A stretch of 64,000 nucleotides of DNA, taken from Thermohalobaculum sp039028795 (GTDB taxonomy: Bacteria > Pseudomonadota > Alphaproteobacteria > Rhodobacterales > Rhodobacteraceae). The notes under the pieces are model-generated. The model searched no databases. It was not told the DNA's origin and saw only the letters and a list, made by a program, of their open reading frames with translations. The stretch is from assembly GCA_039028795.1 (NCBI GenBank), contig JBCCHJ010000021.1, forward strand, positions 12,810 to 76,809, written 5' to 3'. The position numbers and the translations under genes are program-made. Position 1 is the first letter of the stretch; each line of letters opens with the position of its first letter. Shown one piece after another: positions 16,117-25,072 of this stretch.

Positions 16117-16884
16117 ATGACCGAGGGTGATGAGAGCGAACGTATTGCCAAACGCCTGTCGCGGGCAGGTGTTGCCTCGCGGCGCGACGCCGAACGTATG
16201 ATCCTGGCCGGGCGCGTCAAAGTGAATGGCCAGGTGATCGAGGGACCTGCCCTAAACGTCACCGCCAAAGACAAGATCGAGGTGGACGGCAAAACCTTGG
16301 GCGAGCCAGAGCCGCCGCGCCTCTGGCGCTATCACAAGCCCACCGGTCTGGTGACAACAGCCCGGGACGAAAAGGGCCGCCCCACGGTATTTGATCGCCT
16401 GCCACCAGAGATGCCTCGGGTGATGAGCATCGGGCGCCTCGATTTGAACTCGGAAGGCCTGTTATTGCTGACCAATGACGGAAGTTTGAAGCGGCGGCTG
16501 GAACTGCCCTCTACCGGATGGCTGCGTAAATACCGGGTCCGGGTCCACGGTATCCCGTCCGAGACAGGGATGGAGCAGCTGCGCAAGGGTCTTACGGTGG
16601 ACGGAGAACGTTTCCAGCCGATGCAGGTCGATCTGGATCGCCAGCAAGGGGCGAACGCATGGCTGACAGTTGGCTTGCGCGAGGGCCGAAATCGTGAGAT
16701 CCGGCGGGCTATGGAGTCTATCGATCTCACAGTTAACCGCTTGATTCGCATAAGTTATGGCCCGTTCAGGGTCGATGGATTGTCGATCGGTCAGGTCGAG
16801 GAAGTTCGGCCAAAGATCGTCCGGGATCAGCTAGGGCTGGGACCAAAGCAAAGGAATACTCCAAAAAAGCGCCGGAGATCCTGA
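16117..16884 (+). CDS. rluB: 23S rRNA pseudouridine synthase, RsuA/RluB family
   Basis: 255 residues from ATG 16117. The frame is open far upstream, but everything before 16117 overlaps tadA antisense and is not coding. An S4 RNA-binding domain (RIAKRLSRAGVASRRDAERM, residues 8-65) precedes the catalytic domain with GRLDLNSEGLLLLTND, the Asp being the catalytic nucleophile, and GRNREIRRAMESI. A basic tail (KKRRRS) ends it. RluB modifies U2605 of 23S rRNA in E. coli; RluB fits better than RluE/RluF/RsuA but target is inferred. Confidence 0.88.
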   Translation: MTEGDESERIAKRLSRAGVASRRDAERMILAGRVKVNGQVIEGPALNVTAKDKIEVDGKTLGEPEPPRLWRYHKPTGLVTTARDEKGRPTVFDRLPPEMPRVMSIGRLDLNSEGLLLLTNDGSLKRRLELPSTGWLRKYRVRVHGIPSETGMEQLRKGLTVDGERFQPMQVDLDRQQGANAWLTVGLREGRNREIRRAMESIDLTVNRLIRISYGPFRVDGLSIGQVEEVRPKIVRDQLGLGPKQRNTPKKRRRS

Positions 16885-16994
16885 AACGCATCGTTTATTG
16901 CCTTGCCGGACGCCAGCAAACGATGAGGCGCGCCTCGTTTAGCGCCACAACCGACACCCAAGCAGAATTCTCCTATAGCGGGAATTTTAATTTC

Positions 16995-17023
16995 TTGATA
17001 TCGCTAAGCGTGCGCTCCATATT
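16995..17023 (+). promoter_or_regulatory. Putative promoter of the TPR lipoprotein gene
   Basis: TTGATA (16995-17000), 17 bp, CATATT (17018-17023), 72 bases before the start codon. Just upstream, 16925-16936 is the perfect 12-bp palindrome GAGGCGCGCCTC, flanked by AAACGA/TCGTTT, which could end the rluB transcript. Confidence 0.4.
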
Positions 17024-17094
17024 GGTGCATAGTAGATATGGCAGGATGAACAAACGTGCCGGACAAAAGGCGCGGTGGGAACGGGAGCAGGAAG

Positions 17095-17472
17095 ATGCGT
17101 GCTGTGGCAGGGTTGATTGTTGGTGCGGCTGTACTTTTGGCGGCATGTGCTCAGGAACCGGAGGCTCCGCCTTCTGACCTGTCGCTTGGTCTGGAGGCGA
17201 TAAAGAAAGGGGAGCTTCCAGCAGCCGAACAACATTTCAACAAGATCCTGGCTGAGAACCCGAATGACGCATATGCGAACTTGAACATTGGGCTGTTGAA
17301 GGCCCGGACAGGACGGCGGGAGGAAGCGATAGGGCATTATCAACTCGCCGCCGCAAATGGTGAAGATCTCCCGGTGCTGTCGATCGTGCGGCCGGGCGAG
17401 GCGGATGCAGAACCTTTCACCGGTACAGTAGCTGACGTTGCGCGACGGAATTTAGCGAACCTTGGGGTGTGA
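17095..17472 (+). CDS. TPR-containing lipoprotein
   Basis: 125 residues from ATG 17095, with ribosome site GGGAGCAGGAAG; an upstream in-frame start would put 13 odd residues before the signal. The signal peptide ends in the lipobox LAAC, Cys18 being the lipidated residue. Residues about 35-90 form two tetratricopeptide helices pairs (IKKGELPAAEQHFNKILAEN, PNDAYANLNIGLLKARTG). Likely an envelope adaptor. It precedes the YjbE-like gene by 49 bases on the same strand and may belong to the same polysaccharide locus. Confidence 0.8.
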   Translation: MRAVAGLIVGAAVLLAACAQEPEAPPSDLSLGLEAIKKGELPAAEQHFNKILAENPNDAYANLNIGLLKARTGRREEAIGHYQLAAANGEDLPVLSIVRPGEADAEPFTGTVADVARRNLANLGV

Positions 17473-17521
17473 AGCGCTGGCCCTTGGCTGGCACTGAATA
17501 GAAATCCTGATGGAGACAGTT

Positions 17522-17836
17522 ATGAAGTTACCAATGATCATCGCAGCCGCCTCGCTCTCTCTGATGCCTGCCATGGCGGCGGCTCAGGATCAAAGCGATC
17601 AGGTCGGCGGTGCCCCGCTTGAAGGCGGTGTGGCTCAGGCGCCTACCCCGCTGGGTGAAGGGATCCCAACAGAGCTGATCGTCGGCGCGGTCGTGGCAGG
17701 TGCCGTTGGCATCGGTCTTGGTATTGGTCTGGGCGGCGGCGGTGACGGCGGTGGCGGGACCGGTACGACGTCCACGACGTCGACAACATCGACGACGACC
17801 ACGACATCAACGACGTCGACAACCGGGACGAACTGA
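17522..17836 (+). CDS. YjbE-like small exported protein with Thr/Ser repeat tail
   Basis: 104 residues from ATG 17522, with GGAGA upstream. A cleavable signal (MKLPMIIAAASLSLMPAMAA) is followed by a short mature part, a Gly/Ala hydrophobic stretch (about 55-75), GGGGDGGGGTG, and a tail made of repeated Thr-Thr-Ser. E. coli YjbE, first gene of yjbEFGH, has the same plan: signal, Ala-rich middle, GGGDGS and poly-Thr end. Together with yjbF and yjbH homologues next door, this supports a YjbE role in exopolysaccharide production. Here the gene is convergent with yjbF rather than leading the operon. Confidence 0.6.
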   Translation: MKLPMIIAAASLSLMPAMAAAQDQSDQVGGAPLEGGVAQAPTPLGEGIPTELIVGAVVAGAVGIGLGIGLGGGGDGGGGTGTTSTTSTTSTTTTTSTTSTTGTN

Positions 17837-17876
17837 GCATCCGGCACCGGTCGGCCAGATCAGGACAAAGCAGTGA

Positions 17877-17903
17877 AACGGGCGTGATTGCGCCCGTTCT
17901 TTG
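17877..17903 (+). terminator. Terminator after the YjbE-like gene
   Basis: AACGGGCG (17877-17884), 6-nt loop, CGCCCGTT (17891-17898), followed by the T-rich CTTTGCTTTC. Eight perfect pairs on the plus strand. Confidence 0.7.
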
Positions 17904-17950
17904 CTTTCAGAGCTGGTATTAGGTGATCGACGACGGCGGGTTCTGAACCG

Positions 17951-18646
17951 CTAGCCCCCAAATGGACGGATCGTTTGGATGACCAACTGGCCAAGTTCTG
18001 GGCCGGCCCATTGGATCGATTTCCAGATTTGACCATCATCCGCCACCCAATAGGTGTTCGAGAATTCCCTGCGCGTGTTGCGGCAGGTTTCCTGGACGCG
18101 GGTCACGTCGAAGTTCAACTCGACGACTTCGATCCGTTCCCGGGCCAGGATCTGCATGGTACAGGTGACCGTGATCTCGTAATTTGGGCGGCTTCCCAGG
18201 CTAAGCTGATAGTTTCGAACAACAACCCCGGGCCAATCAACGACCGGTGTTTTCACCGCTGCGGGGTCATCCTTCTGGTGTTTGACCGCCGCAAGGTCCA
18301 ACCCCAGTCCGTTCGTTGACGTCAATAGGTTGCCAAATAGAACGACGCTGCGGCCAGCCGGTTCTTGATAGGTCAGATAGCCGTTGTTGTTCGCCACAGC
18401 GACGATGAATGACGTCCGTTCTTCATCGTCCGCCTTTGCGATCGAGATCGTTGCAAATGGCACCTGGTTGAGCCGGGCGCGCGTGATCGTAGACTTCTTC
18501 GTAGGCGGTGGATCACCACCGAAAACCTCGTTGATGACCAATGGAAATGACCTGGCGATCAGCCCCTCGTTGCGATTGTTACAGGCGGAAAGCACCATCA
18601 GGCACGCCAGACCTGCCGCAGTAAATTTTGAGCGCAAAGCGATCAT
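17951..18646 (-). CDS. yjbF: YjbF-family lipoprotein (GfcB type)
   Basis: 231 residues. The signal peptide ends in the lipobox LSAC (Cys at about 21), so it is lipid-anchored. The rest is beta-rich with the aromatic YWVADDGQIWKSIQW near the C-terminus that I associate with the YjbF/GfcB group of capsule/exopolysaccharide lipoproteins. Its ATG overlaps the stop of the upstream yjbH by four bases, so translation is coupled. No YjbG/GfcC homologue is seen in the locus. Confidence 0.75.
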   Translation of the reverse strand: MIALRSKFTAAGLACLMVLSACNNRNEGLIARSFPLVINEVFGGDPPPTKKSTITRARLNQVPFATISIAKADDEERTSFIVAVANNNGYLTYQEPAGRSVVLFGNLLTSTNGLGLDLAAVKHQKDDPAAVKTPVVDWPGVVVRNYQLSLGSRPNYEITVTCTMQILARERIEVVELNFDVTRVQETCRNTRREFSNTYWVADDGQIWKSIQWAGPELGQLVIQTIRPFGG

Positions 18647-21138
18647 TCCCAGAACTGCTCCCAGGTTGCGCGAAGCGAGCCTTCGTCTGCGGCATCGACA
18701 GTCGGGTAAAGCCGGTTGGCAACATCCAACCGTGCACCGCCGTCCCGGGTCAGCGGCCGCAGGACCAGCGGGAACGACTGACGCGTGTCAAGCGGCGAGA
18801 ACCAGTTGAACGGGATGGTCAGGAAAATGCCCTTGTCGAAGCTTCCCTCGCCAAATTCATCGAATGGAATTGTGGTCAGTGTGAAGAAGCCGCCCAGTTC
18901 CCATCCATTGGCAAAACGGCGCCTCAGCGCAAATGTACCGCCCCAGTCCCCAGCCAGGTAGCGTCCGGCATCGACCTGCATCGAGACATCGTAGAAATCG
19001 GTATCCCAGTAGAAGCTGGCATGCCCTGTTGCGACCCGGTAATCCTGCAGGCTGAAGCGGGTATCGAAATCGCGCTGTGCGACATAGTTGACTTCCAACC
19101 CTAGACCCCAGCTTTGGTTAGCCGGTTTCCAAAGGATCTCGCTGGATACGCCGGCGAACATGCGCTCCAACATTCCGGCGCTGACCCGGCCATAGACGTC
19201 CTTGTTCAGCTTGGTGACATAGTCGACGGTCAGTCGCAGCAATGCCGGATCGCCTTCGCTGAGATACTGCGCGATTTCCGAGCGTACCCGGTTCTCGACC
19301 AGCGAATCCGATGGACGGGTGATTTCATCCAGATCGCCGATGATACGTTTCTGCACGAACCCGCTTACGCTGAGGCCCGGCAGAAATTCGATGCTGCCGC
19401 CGACGTTCAGGGCCAGATCAAGACGGACAGGCTGATCGGGGTCGAAGAAGTTGCCAGGCACGCTGGGACCGATGAACCAGCCATATCTTGGGAAGTCTTC
19501 ACCGCCTTCCGGCACAATAAGCTCTTCCCAGACAACCGGTTCTGCATCGGTGATACTGGCTGTGCCCCAGGTCCGGATCGCTGCGTCAGGCTGTTCGGCC
19601 TGATCCTCGATCTGCGACCGTCTGAGGCTCACCGTGGAAACCGGCAATGATCCTTCGACCAACGTGACTTCGAACAACTCGACCGATGCCGGCATGGTTC
19701 GCGTCAATGCGCGGGTGGTGCGGCCTATGGCTCTTGAGCCAGCGAAGAAGCGGCGGTTCTCGATATAAATCGCAACGCGGCGCGGCCCCAGTTCGATACC
19801 GCGAAGGCCGATCGAGTCCGGCTCCAATTGTTCGACCAGGGCGCTGGCGATCTTTTCGCGCTGCTCTTGGTTGTCGTACCAGTCGATAGGGTAGTTCGCG
19901 TAGACACGGCTGGTCAGCCGGACTGCGTGCTGGCCTGCAGGGCGCAAAGCAATTGTGCACAGAATGCTGCCCTCGTCGCGGCGGAATGTAACGACGTCGA
20001 TGACGCCGTAGACCGCATCGATGGCACGTGCCAAATCTTCGGGACAGCCGGTTGTGTCTTTCTGCAACTCAGCCTCGGCCCAACGCACTGTCCCCAATCG
20101 CGTATGCACAACGACGCTGGTCAGCCGCGGATCTGCGAAACTGGTTTCCGTGGGCTCGTCGCTCAGCAACGCCCTGACATCGCCCAGACCGGCAATCTGT
20201 GCACCGTTCGGCAAGGGCTCTCGCGGCAGCACCGGATTTGGCGGGTTTTCGGAATCAACCGTGGTCAGAGGGTCATAGGGATTGCCGGAAATCGCCACTC
20301 TGACGCCGAACTCTGAGCCATAGAGATAGTATGCGCCGATCTCGACGCCATCCGACAACCGATAGTCCAGTCCGACATTTATCGGTGTCCGGATGTCCAG
20401 ATCGGGGTTCCGGTCTCCGGTCGTCTCCAGTACATACTGATCCGGCGAGTACTCGATCTTCGCGCGCAGCCCATCGATTGGTGTCTGCCATTCGACACCG
20501 CCGAAAAAGCCTATGCTGCGTCCCCGGAAAAACTGCGCAGTGCTGGGCGTGCCGCCCAGTCCGAAATCGGTGTCGCGGGTTCGAAAGCGGCTGTCTAATC
20601 CTCGCAGCGGGTTCGGGACGCCAGAACGGTCTGCGAACCGGCCCCAGCCGACGCCGCCCGAAATGTTGAAGAACCCGAAATCGCCAGCGTCGAAGCCTTT
20701 CGAGGCAACGACGTATTCGCTGGAATAGACCCCGGTGCCCAAGAAGTCGCGCAGACCGATGGACAAGGCAGGCCACCTGTCGGTCTCTTCGGACAGTTGA
20801 AGCTTTATGTCGAACCCACGGTCGAACAGCGTGAACGGAGCGTTCGCGGAACCTGCAACATCCTCCAGCACGGAGTATCGGAACCCAACCTCCAGGCCTG
20901 GCAGAATCTGGGCGCTCAGAGTGTTGCGCAAGAAGCCACCGAAATAGCTGGATGAAATCGTGATCTGCCCGTCGGGCTGCACGTTCGCCGTGGGCGTTTC
21001 GATCAGCCCGGTCAGGCCGAACATGTTGTGCGATGGTCGGGGTGGCTGATATGGCTCTTCGGCATGGGCAGCCGGTTGCGAAAGCGCCAACGCACCCGCA
21101 AACGTACACGATATAACTGCCCAAGTTGCCCGCATCAT
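18643..21138 (-). CDS. yjbH: YjbH-family outer-membrane exopolysaccharide protein (GfcD type)
   Basis: 831 residues with a signal peptide ending AAHAEE. The N-terminal motif NMFGLTGLIETPTANVQPDGQ is the hallmark of YjbH. The first part and the C-terminal part alternate short amphipathic strands with aromatic residues, as in outer-membrane beta-barrels (FASYYWDTDFYDV-like, and NGWELGGFFTLTTIPFDEFG near the end). YjbH/GfcD proteins are thought to be involved in polysaccharide export or assembly at the outer membrane. First gene of the yjbH-yjbF unit. Confidence 0.88.
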   Translation of the reverse strand: MMRATWAVISCTFAGALALSQPAAHAEEPYQPPRPSHNMFGLTGLIETPTANVQPDGQITISSSYFGGFLRNTLSAQILPGLEVGFRYSVLEDVAGSANAPFTLFDRGFDIKLQLSEETDRWPALSIGLRDFLGTGVYSSEYVVASKGFDAGDFGFFNISGGVGWGRFADRSGVPNPLRGLDSRFRTRDTDFGLGGTPSTAQFFRGRSIGFFGGVEWQTPIDGLRAKIEYSPDQYVLETTGDRNPDLDIRTPINVGLDYRLSDGVEIGAYYLYGSEFGVRVAISGNPYDPLTTVDSENPPNPVLPREPLPNGAQIAGLGDVRALLSDEPTETSFADPRLTSVVVHTRLGTVRWAEAELQKDTTGCPEDLARAIDAVYGVIDVVTFRRDEGSILCTIALRPAGQHAVRLTSRVYANYPIDWYDNQEQREKIASALVEQLEPDSIGLRGIELGPRRVAIYIENRRFFAGSRAIGRTTRALTRTMPASVELFEVTLVEGSLPVSTVSLRRSQIEDQAEQPDAAIRTWGTASITDAEPVVWEELIVPEGGEDFPRYGWFIGPSVPGNFFDPDQPVRLDLALNVGGSIEFLPGLSVSGFVQKRIIGDLDEITRPSDSLVENRVRSEIAQYLSEGDPALLRLTVDYVTKLNKDVYGRVSAGMLERMFAGVSSEILWKPANQSWGLGLEVNYVAQRDFDTRFSLQDYRVATGHASFYWDTDFYDVSMQVDAGRYLAGDWGGTFALRRRFANGWELGGFFTLTTIPFDEFGEGSFDKGIFLTIPFNWFSPLDTRQSFPLVLRPLTRDGGARLDVANRLYPTVDAADEGSLRATWEQFWE

Positions 21139-21167
21139 TCTAGCGTGCCCTATTGCCTTCGGGGCAC

Positions 21168-21195
21168 ATTATGCTGAGTGAACATTTTACTCAAG
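21168..21195 (-). promoter_or_regulatory. Putative promoter of yjbH-yjbF
   Basis: Read on the minus strand: CTTGAG (21195-21190), 16 bp, CATAAT (21173-21168). The leader would begin with a hairpin, GTGCCC/GGGCAC (21145-21150 with 21162-21167). Confidence 0.4.
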
Positions 21196-21401
21196 CTTTC
21201 TTTTGTAAGCACTTGTTATTTAGGAGTTTTCTAAAGTTGAGCACCGTGTTCCCCTCCAAGCCCCAACCCAGAGACGCACCGTACAACGGTAATTGCAATT
21301 GGCAAGACCCTGGTTGCCGCATTCCCAGTGACGGCATACCCTCAGCAGCGCCTATGATTCTGCCTTTGCACGCGTTGTAAGGGCTGGATTAACGGACCAG
21401 T

Positions 21402-21448
21402 TTAGCATATATTGTGCTATTCCTGAAAAGATACACAATATGAGCCAA
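21402..21448 (+). promoter_or_regulatory. NrdR box pair upstream of the short nrdJ
   Basis: Box 1 21402-21417 has an intact right half TATTGTGC; box 2 21433-21448 has an intact left half ACACAATA. Their starts are exactly 31 bp apart, three helical turns, the spacing NrdR needs. Each box has one strong and one weak half. Box 1 overlaps the -10-like TATATT, as expected for repression. Confidence 0.65.
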
Positions 21449-21459
21449 AGGTGAGAGCG

Positions 21460-23751
21460 ATGTCCTCTTTCGCTGCTGCTATCTCGGAATCGATCTGGGA
21501 TATGAAGTACCGCTTCAAATCCGCCGATGGCGCGCCGATTGACGAAACCGTTGAGGACAGTTGGCGCCGTGTGGCGACGTCTTTGGCGACAGTCGAAGAA
21601 GATCCCAGCATATGGGAAGATCGCTTCTACAAAGCTCTGGAAAATTTCAGGTTCCTGCCGGCAGGCCGCATTCTGGCGGGGGCGGGCACGGGCCGCTCGG
21701 TGACCTTGTTCAACTGCTTCGTGATGGGGACGGTCGCGGACAGTATGGGCGGCATCTTCGAAGGGCTGAAGGAAGCCGCGCTGACCATGCAACAGGGCGG
21801 CGGCATCGGGTATGATTTCTCGACCATCCGGCCGAAAGGCGCGGCGGTGGCCGGGGTTGGCGCGGATGCGTCAGGGCCTCTCAGCTTCATGGATGTCTGG
21901 GACGCCATGTGCCGGACCATCATGTCGGCAGGCTCGCGCCGCGGCGCGATGATGGCCACCATGCGTTGCGACCATCCCGATATCGAAGACTTCATCGCCG
22001 TCAAGAAGGACCCGGCGCGGCTCAGAATGTTCAACCTCAGTGTCCTGGCCACCGACAAGTTCATGGCGGCGGTCAAGGCCGAAGCCGACTGGCCCCTGGT
22101 CTTTGATGGCCGGACCTACAAGACCGTGCGTGCCGCCGATCTCTGGCAGCAGATCATGCAGTCGACCTTCGACCAGGCCGAGCCCGGCGTGATCTTCATC
22201 GACCGGATCAACGCCGCGAATAACCTACACTATGCCGAAACTATCGCCGCGACGAACCCTTGTGGGGAACAACCCCTGCCGCCCTATGGCGCGTGCTTGT
22301 TGGGCTCGATCAACCTTGCGGCGTTGGTTCTGGATCCGTTCAGCGGCGACGCACAACTCGACCAGATCTCATTGACCGAAACCGTCACCACGGCCGTGCG
22401 CATGATGGACAACGTGGTCGATGCCTCGCGCTTCCCGCTCGAGGCGCAGGCGGCCGAGGCGAAGGCCAAGCGCCGCATCGGCCTGGGCGTTACAGGGCTG
22501 GCCGATGCCCTGGCCATGTGCGGGGTGCGTTACGGGTCTGACGAAGCCATAGAACTCACCGGCCAGTGGATGCAGGCGATCCAGCACGCGGCCTATCGCG
22601 AGTCGGTCAATCTGGCCCGAGAGAAAGGCGCATTTCCTCTGTTCGATGCGGAAGAATACCTGCAAGGCCAGCACATCCAGACACTGCCCGAAGACATCCG
22701 CGCCGGCATCGCCGAACACGGCATCCGCAACGCCCTGCTGACCTCCATCGCGCCGACAGGGACGATCAGCCTCTACGCCGGGAATGTCTCCTCGGGGATC
22801 GAGCCAGTCTTCGCCCACGCCTATACCCGCAAGGTTCTGCAAAAGGACGGCACCAAAACGGAAGAAGAGGTCGTGGATTACGCCGTTGCCAAGTGGCGCG
22901 AATTGCAAGGTGATGCGGACCTGCCGGAATATTTTGTCTCGGCTCAGACGCTGTCGCCGTCGGACCATGTCAAGATGCAGGCGGTTGCGCAGAAATACGT
23001 GGACAGCTCGATTTCCAAGACGATCAACGTGCCGGAAGACATCAGTTTCGACGACTTCCGCCAAGTCTATCTGGATGCGTACGAGATGGGCTGCAAGGGT
23101 TGCACGACCTACCGGCCGAACGACGTGACAGGGTCGGTCCTCGAAGTCTCTGAACCCGAAAGTAAGATGGGTGAAACCCATCTGTCAGCGGTGCCCGATT
23201 CAGACGGCGACGTGGTCTATATCTCGGAACCGCTGGAACGCCCCGAAACGCTGGAAGGCGTGACCTATAAACTGAAATGGCCTGAAAGCGCCCATGCGAT
23301 CTACATCACGATGAATGATGTGGTCAGTGCCGGGCGACGCCGACCGTTCGAGATCTTCATCAACTCGAAGAACATGGAGCACTACGCCTGGACCGTGGCC
23401 CTGACCCGGATGATCTCGGCCGTCTTCCGGCGCGGCGGAGATGTCAGCTTTGTGGTCGAGGAACTGAAGGCCGTCTTTGACCCCCGCGGCGGCGCCTGGA
23501 TGAAGGGCCGCTATGTACCCAGCATTCTGGCCGCTATCGGCGGGGTCATCGAACGCCATCTGATCGAGATCGGCTTCATCGCAGGCGAGGGCATGGGCCT
23601 GGCCGAAGACCCAGCCACAGAAAACATGGTCGCACGGAAAGTCGTCGGAGGCGTCACCGCCACGGCATGCCCGCAATGCGGTAGCTTCAACCTGGTCATG
23701 AAAGAAGGCTGCGAGACCTGCCAGGACTGCGGGTACTCGAAATGTGGGTGA
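21460..23751 (+). CDS. nrdJ: Adenosylcobalamin-dependent (class II) ribonucleotide reductase, short form
   Basis: 763 residues from ATG 21460, preceded by AAAGGTGAGA; a GTG at 21451 is in frame but lies in that ribosome site. Reduces ribonucleotides using B12. Visible: FRFLPAGRILAGAGTG, FNCFVMGTVADS with a redox Cys, the NPCGEQPLPPYGACLLGSINL loop (radical Cys and catalytic Glu), IAPTGTISLYAGNVSSGIEP, and a C-terminal finger CPQCGSFNLVMKEGCETCQD with a final CG pair. Much shorter than the paralogue at 9421 and of a different lineage. Followed after 16 bases by an A+T-rich broken gene. Confidence 0.95.
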   Translation: MSSFAAAISESIWDMKYRFKSADGAPIDETVEDSWRRVATSLATVEEDPSIWEDRFYKALENFRFLPAGRILAGAGTGRSVTLFNCFVMGTVADSMGGIFEGLKEAALTMQQGGGIGYDFSTIRPKGAAVAGVGADASGPLSFMDVWDAMCRTIMSAGSRRGAMMATMRCDHPDIEDFIAVKKDPARLRMFNLSVLATDKFMAAVKAEADWPLVFDGRTYKTVRAADLWQQIMQSTFDQAEPGVIFIDRINAANNLHYAETIAATNPCGEQPLPPYGACLLGSINLAALVLDPFSGDAQLDQISLTETVTTAVRMMDNVVDASRFPLEAQAAEAKAKRRIGLGVTGLADALAMCGVRYGSDEAIELTGQWMQAIQHAAYRESVNLAREKGAFPLFDAEEYLQGQHIQTLPEDIRAGIAEHGIRNALLTSIAPTGTISLYAGNVSSGIEPVFAHAYTRKVLQKDGTKTEEEVVDYAVAKWRELQGDADLPEYFVSAQTLSPSDHVKMQAVAQKYVDSSISKTINVPEDISFDDFRQVYLDAYEMGCKGCTTYRPNDVTGSVLEVSEPESKMGETHLSAVPDSDGDVVYISEPLERPETLEGVTYKLKWPESAHAIYITMNDVVSAGRRRPFEIFINSKNMEHYAWTVALTRMISAVFRRGGDVSFVVEELKAVFDPRGGAWMKGRYVPSILAAIGGVIERHLIEIGFIAGEGMGLAEDPATENMVARKVVGGVTATACPQCGSFNLVMKEGCETCQDCGYSKCG

Positions 23752-23767
23752 TGCAAAATTTGTCGAC

Positions 23768-24615
23768 ATGAATCGCGAAACTAAGGCGCAACATTTCGTG
23801 CCATCGGTTTACTTGGCGAGTTGGGATCTTCAACGTCCTGCTCGTTCGAGAAATTCGAGAGTTTGGTGGACTGATGGAGTAAATTGTGATCGCAAGCGTG
23901 TCCAAAACCTCGCTCACCAGAGATACCTCTACAAGCGTCAAAATACACAGGAGTCCGAGGATTATTTTGGTGAGTTTGAAACTGATTGGCCAAAGCTCAT
24001 TGAAGATTTTGAAAATGGTTCGATAGGTAATCGAGTTTTCGGGGTGGCTATGCTGCAGGCGGTGGTAATGGCTTGCCGAAACCCGAGCCTCAAATTGACG
24101 AGCAAAACTGGTCGCTTCAAAAAAACTCTGGATGCAATTGATACTACTCTTCATCGAATTCTGCTTAATAACCTCAACCGATCCTCGACACCTCGAGAAC
24201 TGCTGAACCAACTAAAAGAAAACTGGAACTTTCAAGTCTTCCGAGAGGCGGAGCGTTTCTGACGAGCGACAATCCTGTTTCATTGTTGAGTTTTGAAAAC
24301 GAGACCGTGTCCGCAATCCTCTTCCCGATGACGCCGACTTTGCTTTATCTTGCTGTCCGAAAATCAACTCTGACCATTTTTCGGAAGAGCCTAACGGAAC
24401 GAGAAGTGGCGACCGTCAATTCTTATTCGTCAGCAAATTGTAATCGTATGGTTTTCTCCTATGAGAGATTTACGGCAGAGGAATTACGCCGGATCAATAA
24501 GTTTAAGAATCTGAATCGACGCGCCGGAGAACTCAACGACCGAGCTATGCGTTTCAATCAGATGAGATTTCCAATCGCAGGCATGTCCATGCCGGTCACC
24601 AGGAGATTTTTCTGA
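23768..24615 (+). pseudogene. DUF4238-family gene, broken by a single-base frameshift
   Basis: The first frame (ATG 23768 to TGA 24262, 164 residues) opens with KAQHFVPSVYLASW, the N-terminal DUF4238 motif. The continuation is in the next frame, reaching 24615: read from 24256 it gives FLTSDNPVSLLSFE and then the FPMTPT segment, the second conserved DUF4238 block. Adding one T to the TTT run at 24256-24258 joins the two parts into about 282 residues, the normal family size. The gene is visibly A+T-richer than all neighbours and uses different codons, suggesting recent horizontal gain. Function of DUF4238 is unknown. The shift may be real decay or a homopolymer error in the sequence. Confidence 0.75.
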
Positions 24616-25072
24616 GGCAACGCACCTTCTGCGGGTCAGAAAAAGCCGGGTCATCTGCTAATCTAAGCGAACCCACGAAACTCGTCGGATGATGTTGGGC
24701 TGATGCGCGTCCATCGCGCCCGGCGCACGCCTGACCCTGGGCGGGCGCTTCATGACGTTGCTTCTATGTGCGTGCTTTAAAGCTTCAATGCTGTTCGTAG
24801 TGTGAAAGACATCGCCATGCGCCCTCCCGGGGGGAGGGTCGGGCGTGCCCGCTGCGCGGGCGGAGCAAACCGTAGGGTGGGTGCAAACCCACCCAAACTC
24901 GTCGGGGTGATGCTGTGCTGGTGTGTGCCCAACCGATCACAACAACAACCAACCCACCGGCGTGCCCGCTACCCGGGCGGTAAACGGCGAGATCCCACTC
25001 TCGATACCGAACTTGTACACTGCACCTACCCTGATATAGATTGTGCGCCGCAGCATCAGAAAGGCCGCGCAT
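24616..25072. repeat. Repeat-rich intergenic region
   Basis: 457 bases without a supported gene. Related segments occur twice: AACTCGTCGGATGATG (near 24679) and AACTCGTCGGGGTGATG (near 24896); and GGCGTGCCCGCTGCGCGGGC (near 24842) versus GGCGTGCCCGCTACCCGGGC (near 24959). There are several hairpins, the best at 24875-24894: GGGTGGGT-GCAA-ACCCACCC, eight perfect pairs. This is the look of a decayed palindromic intergenic repeat element (REP/MITE-like). Confidence 0.5.

Larger units (their letters stand above)
21139..21459. other. Divergent intergenic region yjbH / nrdJ (short form)
   Basis: 321 bases, no gene. The left third holds the yjbH promoter, the right quarter the NrdR boxes and nrdJ promoter (-10-like TATATT at 21408-21413). 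Nothing recognisable between about 21230 and 21390. Confidence 0.6.

Noticed and set aside
24259..24264. Programmed frameshift in the DUF4238 gene
   Set aside because: No recognised slippery heptamer or downstream stimulator; a lost T explains it more simply.
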